DNA of 58,249 nt from Chlorobiaceae bacterium (GTDB lineage Bacteria > Bacteroidota > Chlorobiia > Chlorobiales > Chlorobiaceae), in NCBI GenBank assembly GCA_013334525.1, contig JAAXXK010000013.1, positions 1-58,249 on the forward strand. The letters run 5' to 3'. Positions 37,805-45,562 of this stretch are shown in pieces. The notes beneath the pieces were generated by a model. That model was not told the origin of the DNA. It did no database searches and saw only the letters and a program-made list of their open reading frames with translations. Both the position numbers and the translations under genes were made by a program. Numbering within the stretch: the first letter of the stretch is position 1; every line of letters starts with the position of its first letter.

Positions 37805-38793
37805 GAGTGTATCGATGATTTTTTCATGACCCATATGAAAAAGGGAGCACCCGCAACCGCCGTGATGATGCCGATCGGAATCTCCACGGAAACCGCCGAA
37901 CGGGCAACCGTATCGACCGCAAGCATAAACGCCGCTCCGATCAGGAACGAGACCGGTAGGAGCATTCGGTGATTCGGGCCTGCCACGAACCTCGATATGT
38001 GGGGCACGACCAGCCCCACCCAACCAATGATGCCGCACACCGAAATCACGCTGGCCGTCACCATTGTCGCGCAAACGATGACCACAGCGCGCATCATACC
38101 GGTGTGCAGGCCGAGCGATCGGGCCTCCTCCTCGCCAAAAGACAGAACGTTAAGCCGCCAACTTACCAGCATCAACGGCACGGCTCCGGCTGTGACCATG
38201 AAAAGCACCGTTTTGAGCTCCCGCATACGGATGTCGGCGAGGCTTCCCATAAGCCAGTATGTAATGGCAGGTAGCTTGTCGAGTGGGTCGGCCACATACT
38301 TGAGCATCGACAGCAACGCGCCGAACAACGACGAAACAACGATACCGGAAAGCACCAGCACGAGCACCGAATCGTTTCCCTTGCCGATAGCCCGACTGAC
38401 TGCAACGGCAACAAGCACCGCGGATATGCCGCCCGTGAACGACATGATCTGGACAACCGCCGCTGGCATCGATAGCAGGATGGCGAGCGCTGCCCCGAAA
38501 CCAGCTCCCGAAGAGACTCCTAGGATGTCGGGGCTGACCATCGGATTGCGGAAAAGACCCTGATAGGCCGCTCCTGAAATCGCGAGCGCCCCACCAGCAG
38601 CAATGGCAGCAATCAGGCGAGGCAGCCGAATGCCTTCCATGATGAGCGGTACGTTAACATCTGCGATCCCCCCCGTTATCAGCCATGAGATGATCGTGCC
38701 CGGTGAAACCGGATACCGGCCGATTCCGAGGGAGAGGATGCAAATGCCTGCAAGCACACACATGCAGAGCAGGATCAGGGAAATACTTTTCAT
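37798..38793 (-). CDS. FecCD-family ABC transporter permease
   Basis: A 331-residue permease with about nine or ten membrane helices. Family signatures are RLPRLIAAIAAGGALAISGAAYQGLFRNP, LGVSSGAGFGAALAI and the coupling region CGIIGWVGLVVPHISRFVAGPNH. It is the BtuC/FhuB class that imports cobalamin, heme, siderophores or, in H. influenzae MolB, molybdate. The ligand here is undetermined; context points to a Mo-responsive chelate. Confidence 0.92.
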   Translation of the reverse strand: MKSISLILLCMCVLAGICILSLGIGRYPVSPGTIISWLITGGIADVNVPLIMEGIRLPRLIAAIAAGGALAISGAAYQGLFRNPMVSPDILGVSSGAGFGAALAILLSMPAAVVQIMSFTGGISAVLVAVAVSRAIGKGNDSVLVLVLSGIVVSSLFGALLSMLKYVADPLDKLPAITYWLMGSLADIRMRELKTVLFMVTAGAVPLMLVSWRLNVLSFGEEEARSLGLHTGMMRAVVIVCATMVTASVISVCGIIGWVGLVVPHISRFVAGPNHRMLLPVSFLIGAAFMLAVDTVARSAVSVEIPIGIITAVAGAPFFIWVMKKSSIHSW

Positions 38794-38880
38794 GGTACAT
38801 CAACAACTGGTTGACCGACATCCGGACCCGAGAACTTGCAAAAGGCTGAGCCCGGATCGCCATTGATAACTGCCGTGAAA

Positions 38881-40881
38881 TCAGAAGGCATAAGCCATCG
38901 AAATCACATAGGTCCTTCCAGGTTCCGGATAGCCCTCAGCAACCTGATAGTTCCTGTCGAAAAGGTTTTCAACAGCCGCCTGCAATGACAGTGCGCTGTT
39001 AAGGCCCAGGCTCCCCCTGAGATTGATCAGACCATGACCTCCAGCCGAATAATTGCCGTTGCTCGTGCTGTAGCGCTTCGAATCATACTCGCCCTCGACA
39101 AGTGTCCATGTTTGTTTGTCATGCAAGAACTGAACAGCACCATTGAACTTCTGCTTCGGTACGTCGGTAAAATAGAGCGATGGATTGCTGTCGTTCTTCC
39201 TGTCGATATAACTGTACCCACCAAAAACCTTGATCCAGGATGCTGGCGTCCATTCAGACGACAGATCAAACCCCTTGTAGGTCGCTTTTCCTGTGTTCTG
39301 ATACTGGTAAACCCATATGCTGTTGACATAAGCGACATTATCAACCTGCTGGATCACATCGCTCAGTTTGCTCAGGTAAACCGAAGCTGTTAATTTGAGC
39401 TTTTCAGCAGGCTTGAATGAATAGTCTATCCCGTAGTTCCAGCTTTGTTCGGGAGCAAGTGACGGATTTGGCAAGGCGCTTCCCATACGGTAGGAATAGC
39501 GGTCTTTCAGCGTCGGAAACCTGGTCGTCCTTGCGACATATCCCGTCAACTCCTGATTTACACCGGGATGTCCAACAACGGCGATCTGATAGTTCGTTGC
39601 GGAATTGTCGTCAAGCGGGAACGAGGAAAGCGATGTACCCTGCAGATCCTGCGCCCTGATCGTTTTCCTGAAATCCTGCCTCACTCCGACAATCACGTTG
39701 ACATCGTAGGATGCCGTCCATGTATTTTCAGCTGCGATCGAGAACGTATTGTCTTCAAAATGTTTCGCTGTCTGCCCGACGTTGTACTCGCGATGCATGT
39801 CGTGCTTCTCATGGAGGGCCAGCTTCAGGATATCGTCCTTGGCGATCTCTGTTCCAAGCTCTGCAGATGCCCCGAATGTCTTGTCGTCATAGATACTGGT
39901 GAACGACGATTTTTTCTTCTGCGTAGTATAGGTGGCGTCGTCATAGCTGTCGAGCGCATTGTAATAGCCGTCGAAATAGGCTTTTGTTTTGAGATACGTT
40001 TTGCTGCCCAGCATGGTCTTTCCGATGTAATAGATGCTCGACTTGTCCCAGTCAGTGTATTTCCAGTACCTGATGGCACTGGATGGATTCGACCCTGTGT
40101 AAACCGGTACCCCCTTGCTGGAGCTGATCCCGTTGAACGACAGGACGTATTCATCTGTGCTGTTTGGTGTAAAGCCTATTTTCAACCCGCCGGTCAAATC
40201 GTCTGTCTGTGAATTATCCCTCTTGCCACCGTTTTCATATCTCTTCGGAGTGAACTTTCCCGACAATGGCCAGAATTTCCGGTTAAGATCTGAAATGCTG
40301 CCCTGGACATACCACGTCCCATGATTGGAACCGATATTAAGTGCACCATACTCTGAAGCGAGTTGTTCATCGCCGAAGGTAATTCCCGACCGCAGGCTTC
40401 CCTCGAATTCCTTTTCCGGCTTCCGTGTAACAAGGTTAATAGCACCACCAAGGGTATTCGGACCGTACAGAACTGATGAATAACCTTTTGAAACAGTAAT
40501 CTGGGACAATTCGAACGTCGTGAACCGGTTGGGATCTACATATCCGTCATAAGGTACGTACTGCGGCACACCGTCCAGGTAGAGCGGGACCTGCCTCATG
40601 TCAAAACCCCTGACATAGATCATACCTTCGTTCCGGGCCCCGACATTGCCGAAGTTCACTCCTGGCAGGAGATTTACCGCTCGGGCTATGTCGGTTTTAT
40701 CAAGTTCCTCAATCCGGCTCGATGAAACCGTATTGGCAGGGGTATCTTTCTTGCCAGTTACGACAACCTCGCCTGGTGTAAATACTCTTGCAGAGCCCGT
40801 ATCGGCTATCAAGGGGGCCTCTGCTGCCATCGCCGGCCGGACTGCGGCCAGCAATAAAACCATCAATATCGTTTTTTTCAT
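38881..40881 (-). CDS. TonB-dependent outer-membrane receptor (siderophore type)
   Basis: A 666-residue receptor from ATG 40881 with a signal peptide (ILMVLLLAAVRPAMA) and a TonB-box-like GEVVVTGKKDTP. The plug has RGFDMRQVPLYLDGVPQYVPYDGYVDPNRF and VSKGYSSVLYGPNTLGGAINLVTRKP, and the barrel ends in a terminal Phe (ISMAYAF). The plug resembles ferric-siderophore and copper receptors. A ModE-type box lies 16 bp upstream of the ATG. The fecC gene follows after 87 bp. Confidence 0.88.
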   Translation of the reverse strand: MKKTILMVLLLAAVRPAMAAEAPLIADTGSARVFTPGEVVVTGKKDTPANTVSSSRIEELDKTDIARAVNLLPGVNFGNVGARNEGMIYVRGFDMRQVPLYLDGVPQYVPYDGYVDPNRFTTFELSQITVSKGYSSVLYGPNTLGGAINLVTRKPEKEFEGSLRSGITFGDEQLASEYGALNIGSNHGTWYVQGSISDLNRKFWPLSGKFTPKRYENGGKRDNSQTDDLTGGLKIGFTPNSTDEYVLSFNGISSSKGVPVYTGSNPSSAIRYWKYTDWDKSSIYYIGKTMLGSKTYLKTKAYFDGYYNALDSYDDATYTTQKKKSSFTSIYDDKTFGASAELGTEIAKDDILKLALHEKHDMHREYNVGQTAKHFEDNTFSIAAENTWTASYDVNVIVGVRQDFRKTIRAQDLQGTSLSSFPLDDNSATNYQIAVVGHPGVNQELTGYVARTTRFPTLKDRYSYRMGSALPNPSLAPEQSWNYGIDYSFKPAEKLKLTASVYLSKLSDVIQQVDNVAYVNSIWVYQYQNTGKATYKGFDLSSEWTPASWIKVFGGYSYIDRKNDSNPSLYFTDVPKQKFNGAVQFLHDKQTWTLVEGEYDSKRYSTSNGNYSAGGHGLINLRGSLGLNSALSLQAAVENLFDRNYQVAEGYPEPGRTYVISMAYAF

Positions 40882-40896
40882 TGGATCTGGTAGTTG

Positions 40897-40920
40897 CGTT
40901 ATAACTTTCACTACATAACT
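40897..40920. promoter_or_regulatory. ModE-type box upstream of first TonB receptor
   Basis: CGTTATA-N10-CATAACT, 13 of 14 arm positions identical to the E. coli ModE operator. It lies between the tetrapyrrole-type methyltransferase gene and the receptor gene. Confidence 0.72.
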
Positions 40921-40937
40921 GTTTTCAAAAAAAGGGG

Positions 40938-41741
40938 TCACTCTGCACATTTCAAGAAAATGGCAGAACGGTTCCGGGATTCAAATGGCGATCTCCTCAC
41001 CCTCACATATCGTCCGATAGTGAAGACCACGGGATCGTTTATCCCCAGTGAAAACCTTTCAGCTCCCATCGCGCCCAGCGTGGTTTCAACCATGGCCTCT
41101 TCAGGCCAGCCAGCCTTGCTGACTGCGACAACCGGAGTATCATCCGGAACCCCTTCTTCAGTGAATATCCCAAGTATGAAGGGAAGGTTTGCAGTAGCCA
41201 TATAGAGTACCATGGTAGCACCATGTCCGAACATTTTCGCCCCGTTTCGGAGATGATGTTCGAGATCATCGGTTACTTCGTTGGCAATGATGTTGACTAC
41301 GGCATCGCACTCGAATTTGCGGCTTATCGGCATGGCGTAAGCGCTGGCCGCAGCGGCTCCGGCAGATACTCCCGGTAAGATCACATAGGGAATACCGATC
41401 TGGTCGAGGACGTCACACTCGTCCACTTCGCCTCCGAACAGTGTCGGATCGCCGGCCTTCAGGCGAACGACCTTTTGTCCTCCGAGATAATGATCCCGGA
41501 TAGACCTGATCATCGGCGTCTCCTCGCGGCACCCCTCACCATTTTCGTACTGCGAACGTTCAACGGCAATAACGTTTGCGGTTTCGGATGCGACACGCAA
41601 TGCAGGCTCGACCGTTTTGCAGTCATACAGGATTACTTCGGCATTGCGGATCGCCGAAGCCGCCTTCACCGTCAGCAGTTCGGGATCACCGGGGCCTGTG
41701 CCGACAATCAATACGGTGTTTTTCTGTTTGTTTTCTATCAT
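40938..41741 (-). CDS. Divergent tetrapyrrole-type (SUMT/CobA-like) SAM methyltransferase
   Basis: A 267-residue protein from ATG 41741 (an upstream GTG at 41765 is possible). The family core is clear: VGTGPGDPELLTVKAASAI, VVRLKAGDPTLFGGEVDE and VILPGVSAGAAAASAYAMP. It departs from uroporphyrinogen-III methyltransferase after PGVSA: the usual T-H-R and V-TGH elements are replaced by ISRKFECDAVVNIIANEV. The substrate may therefore be another corrin/porphyrin or a different compound. It is the first gene of the long minus-strand operon, right after a ModE-type box. Confidence 0.75.
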   Translation of the reverse strand: MIENKQKNTVLIVGTGPGDPELLTVKAASAIRNAEVILYDCKTVEPALRVASETANVIAVERSQYENGEGCREETPMIRSIRDHYLGGQKVVRLKAGDPTLFGGEVDECDVLDQIGIPYVILPGVSAGAAAASAYAMPISRKFECDAVVNIIANEVTDDLEHHLRNGAKMFGHGATMVLYMATANLPFILGIFTEEGVPDDTPVVAVSKAGWPEEAMVETTLGAMGAERFSLGINDPVVFTIGRYVRVRRSPFESRNRSAIFLKCAE

Positions 41742-41767
41742 GATGACTAACTTTTTAAGTTCCACTC

Positions 41768-41791
41768 GTTATAGTTGTACCGTTATAACGA
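41768..41791. promoter_or_regulatory. ModE-type box at the head of the long metal operon
   Basis: Perfect inverted repeat CGTTATA-N10-TATAACG, followed by AT as in the extended E. coli consensus. This is the best site in the window. It is 26 bp upstream of ATG 41741. Confidence 0.8.
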
Positions 41792-41994
41792 TAATCAAAA
41801 AAAAGAGAAGCACAATCCCTATGAATTTCCGATTAATAAACTAAAAAAACAAATTTTATTTACATTTTAGTATTAAAATCTTGTACAGAAAAAGACGGTA
41901 ACCTAAATTTTGAAGGCGCAACTTAATTTTTCATGGGCATGATCAAAAAAAAACAAATATTTACTGCTGCCGACGGCAACACTATACTGAAGGC

Positions 41995-42138
41995 ATGAAT
42001 CGATTGAAGAATATGAATATCTACGATCTCTCTTCTCCATCGTCATTTTTTGCGGAATCCAGACACAAATCACCTCTTACGGAACCTTCTGTCGAAACAC
42101 CACATTCCATTAACGTCAACAGCGCAACCATCAACTAA
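41995..42138 (+). CDS. Possible 47-residue ORF upstream of mop
   Basis: An ATG-to-TAA frame of 47 codons (begins MNRLKNMNIYDLSS) ending 15 bp before the mop ATG. GAAGG precedes it, but too close to the ATG for a good ribosome-binding site. Composition is Ser/Pro/Thr-rich with no recognisable domain. It may be a leader peptide or chance; the rest of the 41.8-42.15 kb gap holds nothing else recognised. Confidence 0.25.
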   Translation: MNRLKNMNIYDLSSPSSFFAESRHKSPLTEPSVETPHSINVNSATIN

Positions 42139-42153
42139 AGAGTACATACAATC

Positions 42154-42579
42154 ATGAACATCAGCGCACGCAACATCTTCAAGGGCACAGTTTCATCAGT
42201 AGTAAACGGCTCCGTCAATGCCGAGGTCTCGATCACCCTTGCCGATGGGACACAGATCGTTTCGGTCATAACCAACGGGGCCGTTGAACGGCTTGGGCTG
42301 AAAGAGGGTATGGTCGCCAGCGCAATCGTCAAGGCCAGCTCGATCATCGTCGGCACCTTCCTGCTGGACGCAAAACTGAGCGCCAGGAACATCCTCAGCG
42401 GCACAATCACCAAAGTGATCGAAGGGCCTGTAAGCTCAGAGGTCGATATTGAAATCGGCAGCGGCAACATCCTGTCGGCCGTCATCACCCACGGCAGCTC
42501 AACCAAAATGGGGCTCGCAGCCGGCAGCAGGGCCTGCGCAATCTTCAAGGCCTCCAGCGTCATCATCGGCGTAGACTGA
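42154..42579 (+). CDS. mop: Di-Mop molybdenum-pterin-binding protein (molbindin)
   Basis: A 141-residue cytoplasmic protein made of two tandem Mop/TOBE domains (about residues 1-68 and 73-141). Each starts with a SARN(I)F/L-KGT-like motif (ISARNIFKGTVSSVVNGSV; LSARNILSGTITKVIEGPV) and ends with VKASSIIVG or FKASSVIIG. Such proteins bind molybdate or tungstate for homeostasis. The gene sits at the right end of the metal island on the opposite strand to the long operon; no ModE-type box was found directly before it. Confidence 0.92.
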   Translation: MNISARNIFKGTVSSVVNGSVNAEVSITLADGTQIVSVITNGAVERLGLKEGMVASAIVKASSIIVGTFLLDAKLSARNILSGTITKVIEGPVSSEVDIEIGSGNILSAVITHGSSTKMGLAAGSRACAIFKASSVIIGVD

Positions 42580-42615
42580 GCCATTCCCGCCCTACATCCA
42601 CGGTGTTTTCCTGAC

Positions 42616-42728
42616 CGATAGGGGCGCCCCTACGTTCATTCCGATCATTCCGATCATCCCGATCATTCCGGCCATGCAACGACCAACCCGGAATCTGAAC
42701 AATGGGCAACCGCAAGGGGCGCCCCTAC
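42616..42728. repeat. Pair of REP-like GGGGCGCCCCTACG palindromes in the RAYT remnant
   Basis: GGGGCGCCCCTACG occurs just after 42620 (preceded by GATA) and again at about 42716-42729. A run of GATCATTCC/GATCATCCC direct repeats (9-bp period) follows the first copy. The second copy is inside the transposase reading frame and encodes the RGAPT segment that precedes VGNIIGAYKSL. Confidence 0.65.
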
Positions 42729-42975
42729 GGTTGGCAATATCATCGGGGCATATAAATCATTATGCATCCATCAGGGGTTGACCAGGATCGAACAGGATTT
42801 CCCCGGGCGAACATTGGGTAAATTGTGGCAACGCAATTACTGGGAACACATCATCCGCAATGAACAGGATCTGAAACGAATCCGGGAATATATCTGTACC
42901 AACCCATCCCGATGGGAACTGGATACCTTGAATCCCTTTCAAACAAATGGTCCATCAACAGCGTTTTCGTCGTGA
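42622..42975 (+). pseudogene. C-terminal remnant of a REP-associated tyrosine transposase (RAYT, IS200-like)
   Basis: From just after an in-frame TAG (42619-42621), 117 codons encode a RAYT tail: TVGNIIGAYKSL, then LGKLWQRNYWEHIIRNEQ and DLKRIREYI...NPSRWELD. These match the C-terminal half of RAYT proteins. The N-terminal catalytic half (HUH motif and start) is absent. An Asp-His repeat (SDHSDHPDHSGH) lies near the truncation. Two GGGGCGCCCC-TACG palindromes bracket the remnant's 5' part (42622 and about 42716). Confidence 0.75.
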
Positions 42976-43031
42976 TTTTGACTTACCTTTCGGTTGAATA
43001 GGATATCCGGAAACATTCCAATAGAAAACAT

Positions 43032-43769
43032 ATGAGCGCTTCGGGCAAAAAGGTCTGCTTCATGACCGGGGCTTCAGGCAAGCTCGGCAGCGAGATCGCA
43101 CTCGCCATAGCAGGGCAGGGGTATTCGATCTTTTTCACATGGAACTCTTCGAGGCAGAAGGCGGAGGAGACGCTGGAAAAGATCCGCTGGGTCAGTCCCG
43201 AATCACAGATGATCCAGTGCGATGTCGCAAAAAAGGTTGATATCGATCGGGCATTCACTGAATTCAGCAACCATTTCGACCGGCTCGACCTGCTGGTGGC
43301 CAGCGCATCGAACTTTTTCCGCACCGACCTGCTTGAGGTCACCGAACCGGACTGGGACAGCCTGGTCGACACCAACCTCAAGGGCACATTCTTTACGATG
43401 CAGTCGGCCGCACGGATCATGCTGAAACAGTCCTACGTTTCCCGCATGATCACCATGTCCGACATTTCGGCCGGACTTGTCTGGCGAAATTATGCCCCCT
43501 ACACCGTTTCGAAGGCCGGCATACAGCATCTGACGAGGATATTTGCCCGTGAAACAGCGCCGCGGATACTGGTCAACTCCATCGCGCCAGGAACCGTCTC
43601 TGCATACCCTGGCCGGGAGGAGGAGCCGGAAGGGGATCTGGTGAAGAAAATCCCGATGAAACGGCTGGGAGATCCGATGGATATCATCATGGCCGTAAGG
43701 TTCCTGATGGAAAGCGAGTACATCACCGGCCAGGTCATCAATGTAGATGGCGGCAGGCTCCTCTATTGA
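43032..43769 (+). CDS. Short-chain dehydrogenase/reductase, pteridine-reductase-like
   Basis: A 245-residue SDR. NAD(P)-binding TGASGKLGSEIA, the usual NNAG replaced by VASASNF, catalytic Ser in MSDISAG and Tyr/Lys in YAPYTVSKAGIQ, and C-terminal TGQVINVDGG. The DISAG-plus-YTVSKAG context is reminiscent of FolM/PTR1 pteridine reductases, so a pterin substrate is possible but unproven. It stands alone between the RAYT remnant and a membrane-protein trio. Confidence 0.8.
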   Translation: MSASGKKVCFMTGASGKLGSEIALAIAGQGYSIFFTWNSSRQKAEETLEKIRWVSPESQMIQCDVAKKVDIDRAFTEFSNHFDRLDLLVASASNFFRTDLLEVTEPDWDSLVDTNLKGTFFTMQSAARIMLKQSYVSRMITMSDISAGLVWRNYAPYTVSKAGIQHLTRIFARETAPRILVNSIAPGTVSAYPGREEEPEGDLVKKIPMKRLGDPMDIIMAVRFLMESEYITGQVINVDGGRLLY

Positions 43770-43947
43770 CAGGACCGTATCACCGTTTTTTTACCTGGAA
43801 TGAGGGATACGATTTTTCATATATTTACCTGAAAGCAGGTGTCTTCGGGTCAATGCCATCGGCTATAGCAAGCGATGAACCTACAAGGCCGGCAACGCAG
43901 GGAATAGGTTGGGCATATTGACCTTCAACCAGAATTCATCGAGAACA

Positions 43948-44226
43948 ATGGAACAGCAAATACCGATTACCGACATAACTCCGGAACTGCCGAAAGTGAC
44001 GAAAGTGACGCCAACTGTCCGTGAAGAGCTGCCTGAACCGATCAGGGAGGTCAGCGAGAAAGTTTCAAAGGCTATCAGGGAGTTCCAGGAGAGCGAAACC
44101 TATGAAAAGATCCTCAACGCGAAGGATAAGGCCGGCAACTACATCAAGGACAATCCGGTGAACTCTTTCTTTTATGCTCTGGGTGCCGGCCTGTTTCTCG
44201 GCCTCATCCTGAAGAGGAATAAATAG
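43948..44226 (+). CDS. Small YqjD/DUF883-like membrane-anchored protein
   Basis: A 92-residue protein from ATG 43948. It has an amphipathic N-terminal region (LPEPIREVSEKVSKAIREFQ) and a C-terminal membrane segment YIKDNPVNSFFYALGAGLFLGLILKR, the ElaB/YqjD layout that anchors proteins (ribosome-associated in E. coli) to the inner membrane. It is the first of three co-directional small genes. Confidence 0.65.
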   Translation: MEQQIPITDITPELPKVTKVTPTVREELPEPIREVSEKVSKAIREFQESETYEKILNAKDKAGNYIKDNPVNSFFYALGAGLFLGLILKRNK

Positions 44227-44238
44227 AAACAGGAACGC

Positions 44239-44649
44239 ATGAGCCGCAATAAACAGGAGATCGCCTCCTCCAACTCCCGAAAAGAGCGACCGGAAAAGTC
44301 AAGGACAGGAATACCCGGATTGATCGACGATACGGTGAGTTCGACCTACGAGGACCTGATGGCTATCATCGAGGCCAAACTGGAGCTTCTCAGGATAGAG
44401 CTGACCGACAAGGTGGCCCTGGTCAGTGCGCTGGTGATCCTGGCGGTCATCCTCATGATCGGTACAGCTTATCTGATCACTTCGATCGCCCTGATGATCG
44501 GGGAGCTTCTCGGACATGCCTGGCTCGGCTACCTTGCCGTGAGCATGATCTTCCTGATCTGTTTTGTCGTATTCACGAAAGTCAGGCCGGAGATGCTGAA
44601 AAATTTCATCCATAAAATCCTTCTTTCCGCCAATGACTACCGCAAATGA
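44239..44649 (+). CDS. Phage-holin-superfamily (YqjE-like, PF07332) membrane protein
   Basis: A 136-residue protein with two membrane segments (VALVSALVILAVILMIGTAYLI; WLGYLAVSMIFLICFVVF) after a basic N-terminus and an amphipathic helix. The fold class is called holin-like, but in a chromosomal operon with YqjD-like genes it is a stress or envelope protein rather than a lysis gene. It overlaps the next gene by 17 bp. Confidence 0.72.
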   Translation: MSRNKQEIASSNSRKERPEKSRTGIPGLIDDTVSSTYEDLMAIIEAKLELLRIELTDKVALVSALVILAVILMIGTAYLITSIALMIGELLGHAWLGYLAVSMIFLICFVVFTKVRPEMLKNFIHKILLSANDYRK

Positions 44650-45028
44650 CCCGATAAAAAGCATCCAGTCGAGGATTGACGAACTCGAACAGACCATCAG
44701 TGAAAAGGGTGAGCAGATCAAGTCGCGGACAAAACAGCTGAAAGAGGAGCTTCAGGATGAGCTGTCCCCTGCTGAACTGATCAGGAAGCATCCATTAGAA
44801 GCAGCCGGAGCCTCCTTTGTGGGTGGGGTGATTCTGGGGCGTGTGATCAAGGCAGTCGTTTCTCCGTCACACAAAAGCCATGCGGTCAAACCACTGCCGG
44901 CTGAGAGATCGAACTCCACGCTGAGCGCCACCATCGGCATCATTGGGGTTGAACTGCTCCACACGGCCAAGGATCTGGGCATCGCCTGGATTAAAAGCTA
45001 CATCGAAGAGAAGAAGAAAAAGCCCTGA
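44633..45028 (+). CDS. Hypothetical protein, coiled-coil then glycine-rich membrane segment
   Basis: 131 residues: an N-terminal coiled coil (IDELEQTISEKGEQIKSRTKQLKEELQDEL), a membrane-like stretch HPLEAAGASFVGGVILGRVIKAV resembling the DUF883 anchor, then a C-terminal helical region ending KKKKP. With the two preceding genes it forms a YqjD/YqjE-type trio. It converges with lptE, 13 bp apart. Confidence 0.6.
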   Translation: MTTANDPIKSIQSRIDELEQTISEKGEQIKSRTKQLKEELQDELSPAELIRKHPLEAAGASFVGGVILGRVIKAVVSPSHKSHAVKPLPAERSNSTLSATIGIIGVELLHTAKDLGIAWIKSYIEEKKKKP

Positions 45029-45041
45029 GGCCGGCACCTGC

Positions 45042-45551
45042 CTACCAGTTCGAAATCATCCTGTTGAACATTTCATCGACGGCCTGGTTCAATGCACTCT
45101 GGATGGCGCTCTGCTGGGCAGAGTAATTGCCGACCGAATAATCCGCAAAGCCGACGAAAGACTGGGAGAATATCCTGGTGTGCTTGACCCGGTCATCGAA
45201 ATCGCCCCTGATGACGATCGTGATCCTGTTGGTAACGGCGCGCTCTGTTGTGCCTCCCAGTTGGCTCGGTTCATCGACGTAGGAAACAATGGTACCCGTC
45301 AGTACGGTGTTGGCGCGAGCCGGATCTGGCTCCAGCAAAAGGCTGGTCTGTGATTCGATCTTGTTGATGATGCTACGGGTGATCGACTCCCTGAACTGCG
45401 CAATGCCGGCCTGCGAGGTGTCGTTGAACAGCGGTACCGAGACGCTCTGTATGTGCGACGGGAACGAAGCGCCTGAAAAGCTGTAACAGCCCTGAAGGAG
45501 AACAAGCACCATGGAGAGCAGCAGCGTAACGGTTCTGGTCATCTTCAGCAT
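45042..45551 (-). CDS. lptE: LptE-family lipoprotein
   Basis: A 169-residue lipoprotein: signal peptide with lipobox LLQG-CYSF, then FPSHIQSVSVPLFNDTSQAGIAQFRESITRSI, and LTGTIVSYVDEPSQLGGTTERAVTNRITIVIRG. This is the LptE pattern of the lipopolysaccharide transport outer-membrane complex with LptD. 11 bp separate it from the SDR gene upstream, and it could share that transcript. Confidence 0.85.
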   Translation of the reverse strand: MLKMTRTVTLLLSMVLVLLQGCYSFSGASFPSHIQSVSVPLFNDTSQAGIAQFRESITRSIINKIESQTSLLLEPDPARANTVLTGTIVSYVDEPSQLGGTTERAVTNRITIVIRGDFDDRVKHTRIFSQSFVGFADYSVGNYSAQQSAIQSALNQAVDEMFNRMISNW

Positions 45552-45562
45552 ATCGTTCCTGA

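Noticed and set aside
42646-42680. GATCATTCC direct repeats as a CRISPR or tandem satellite
   Set aside because: Units are 9 bp and few, without spacers; they fall in the RAYT remnant frame and encode an Asp-His-rich stretch.
44239-44649. Phage holin annotation suggesting a prophage
   Set aside because: No other phage genes nearby; neighbours are YqjD-like and lptE, so a cellular membrane protein is more likely.
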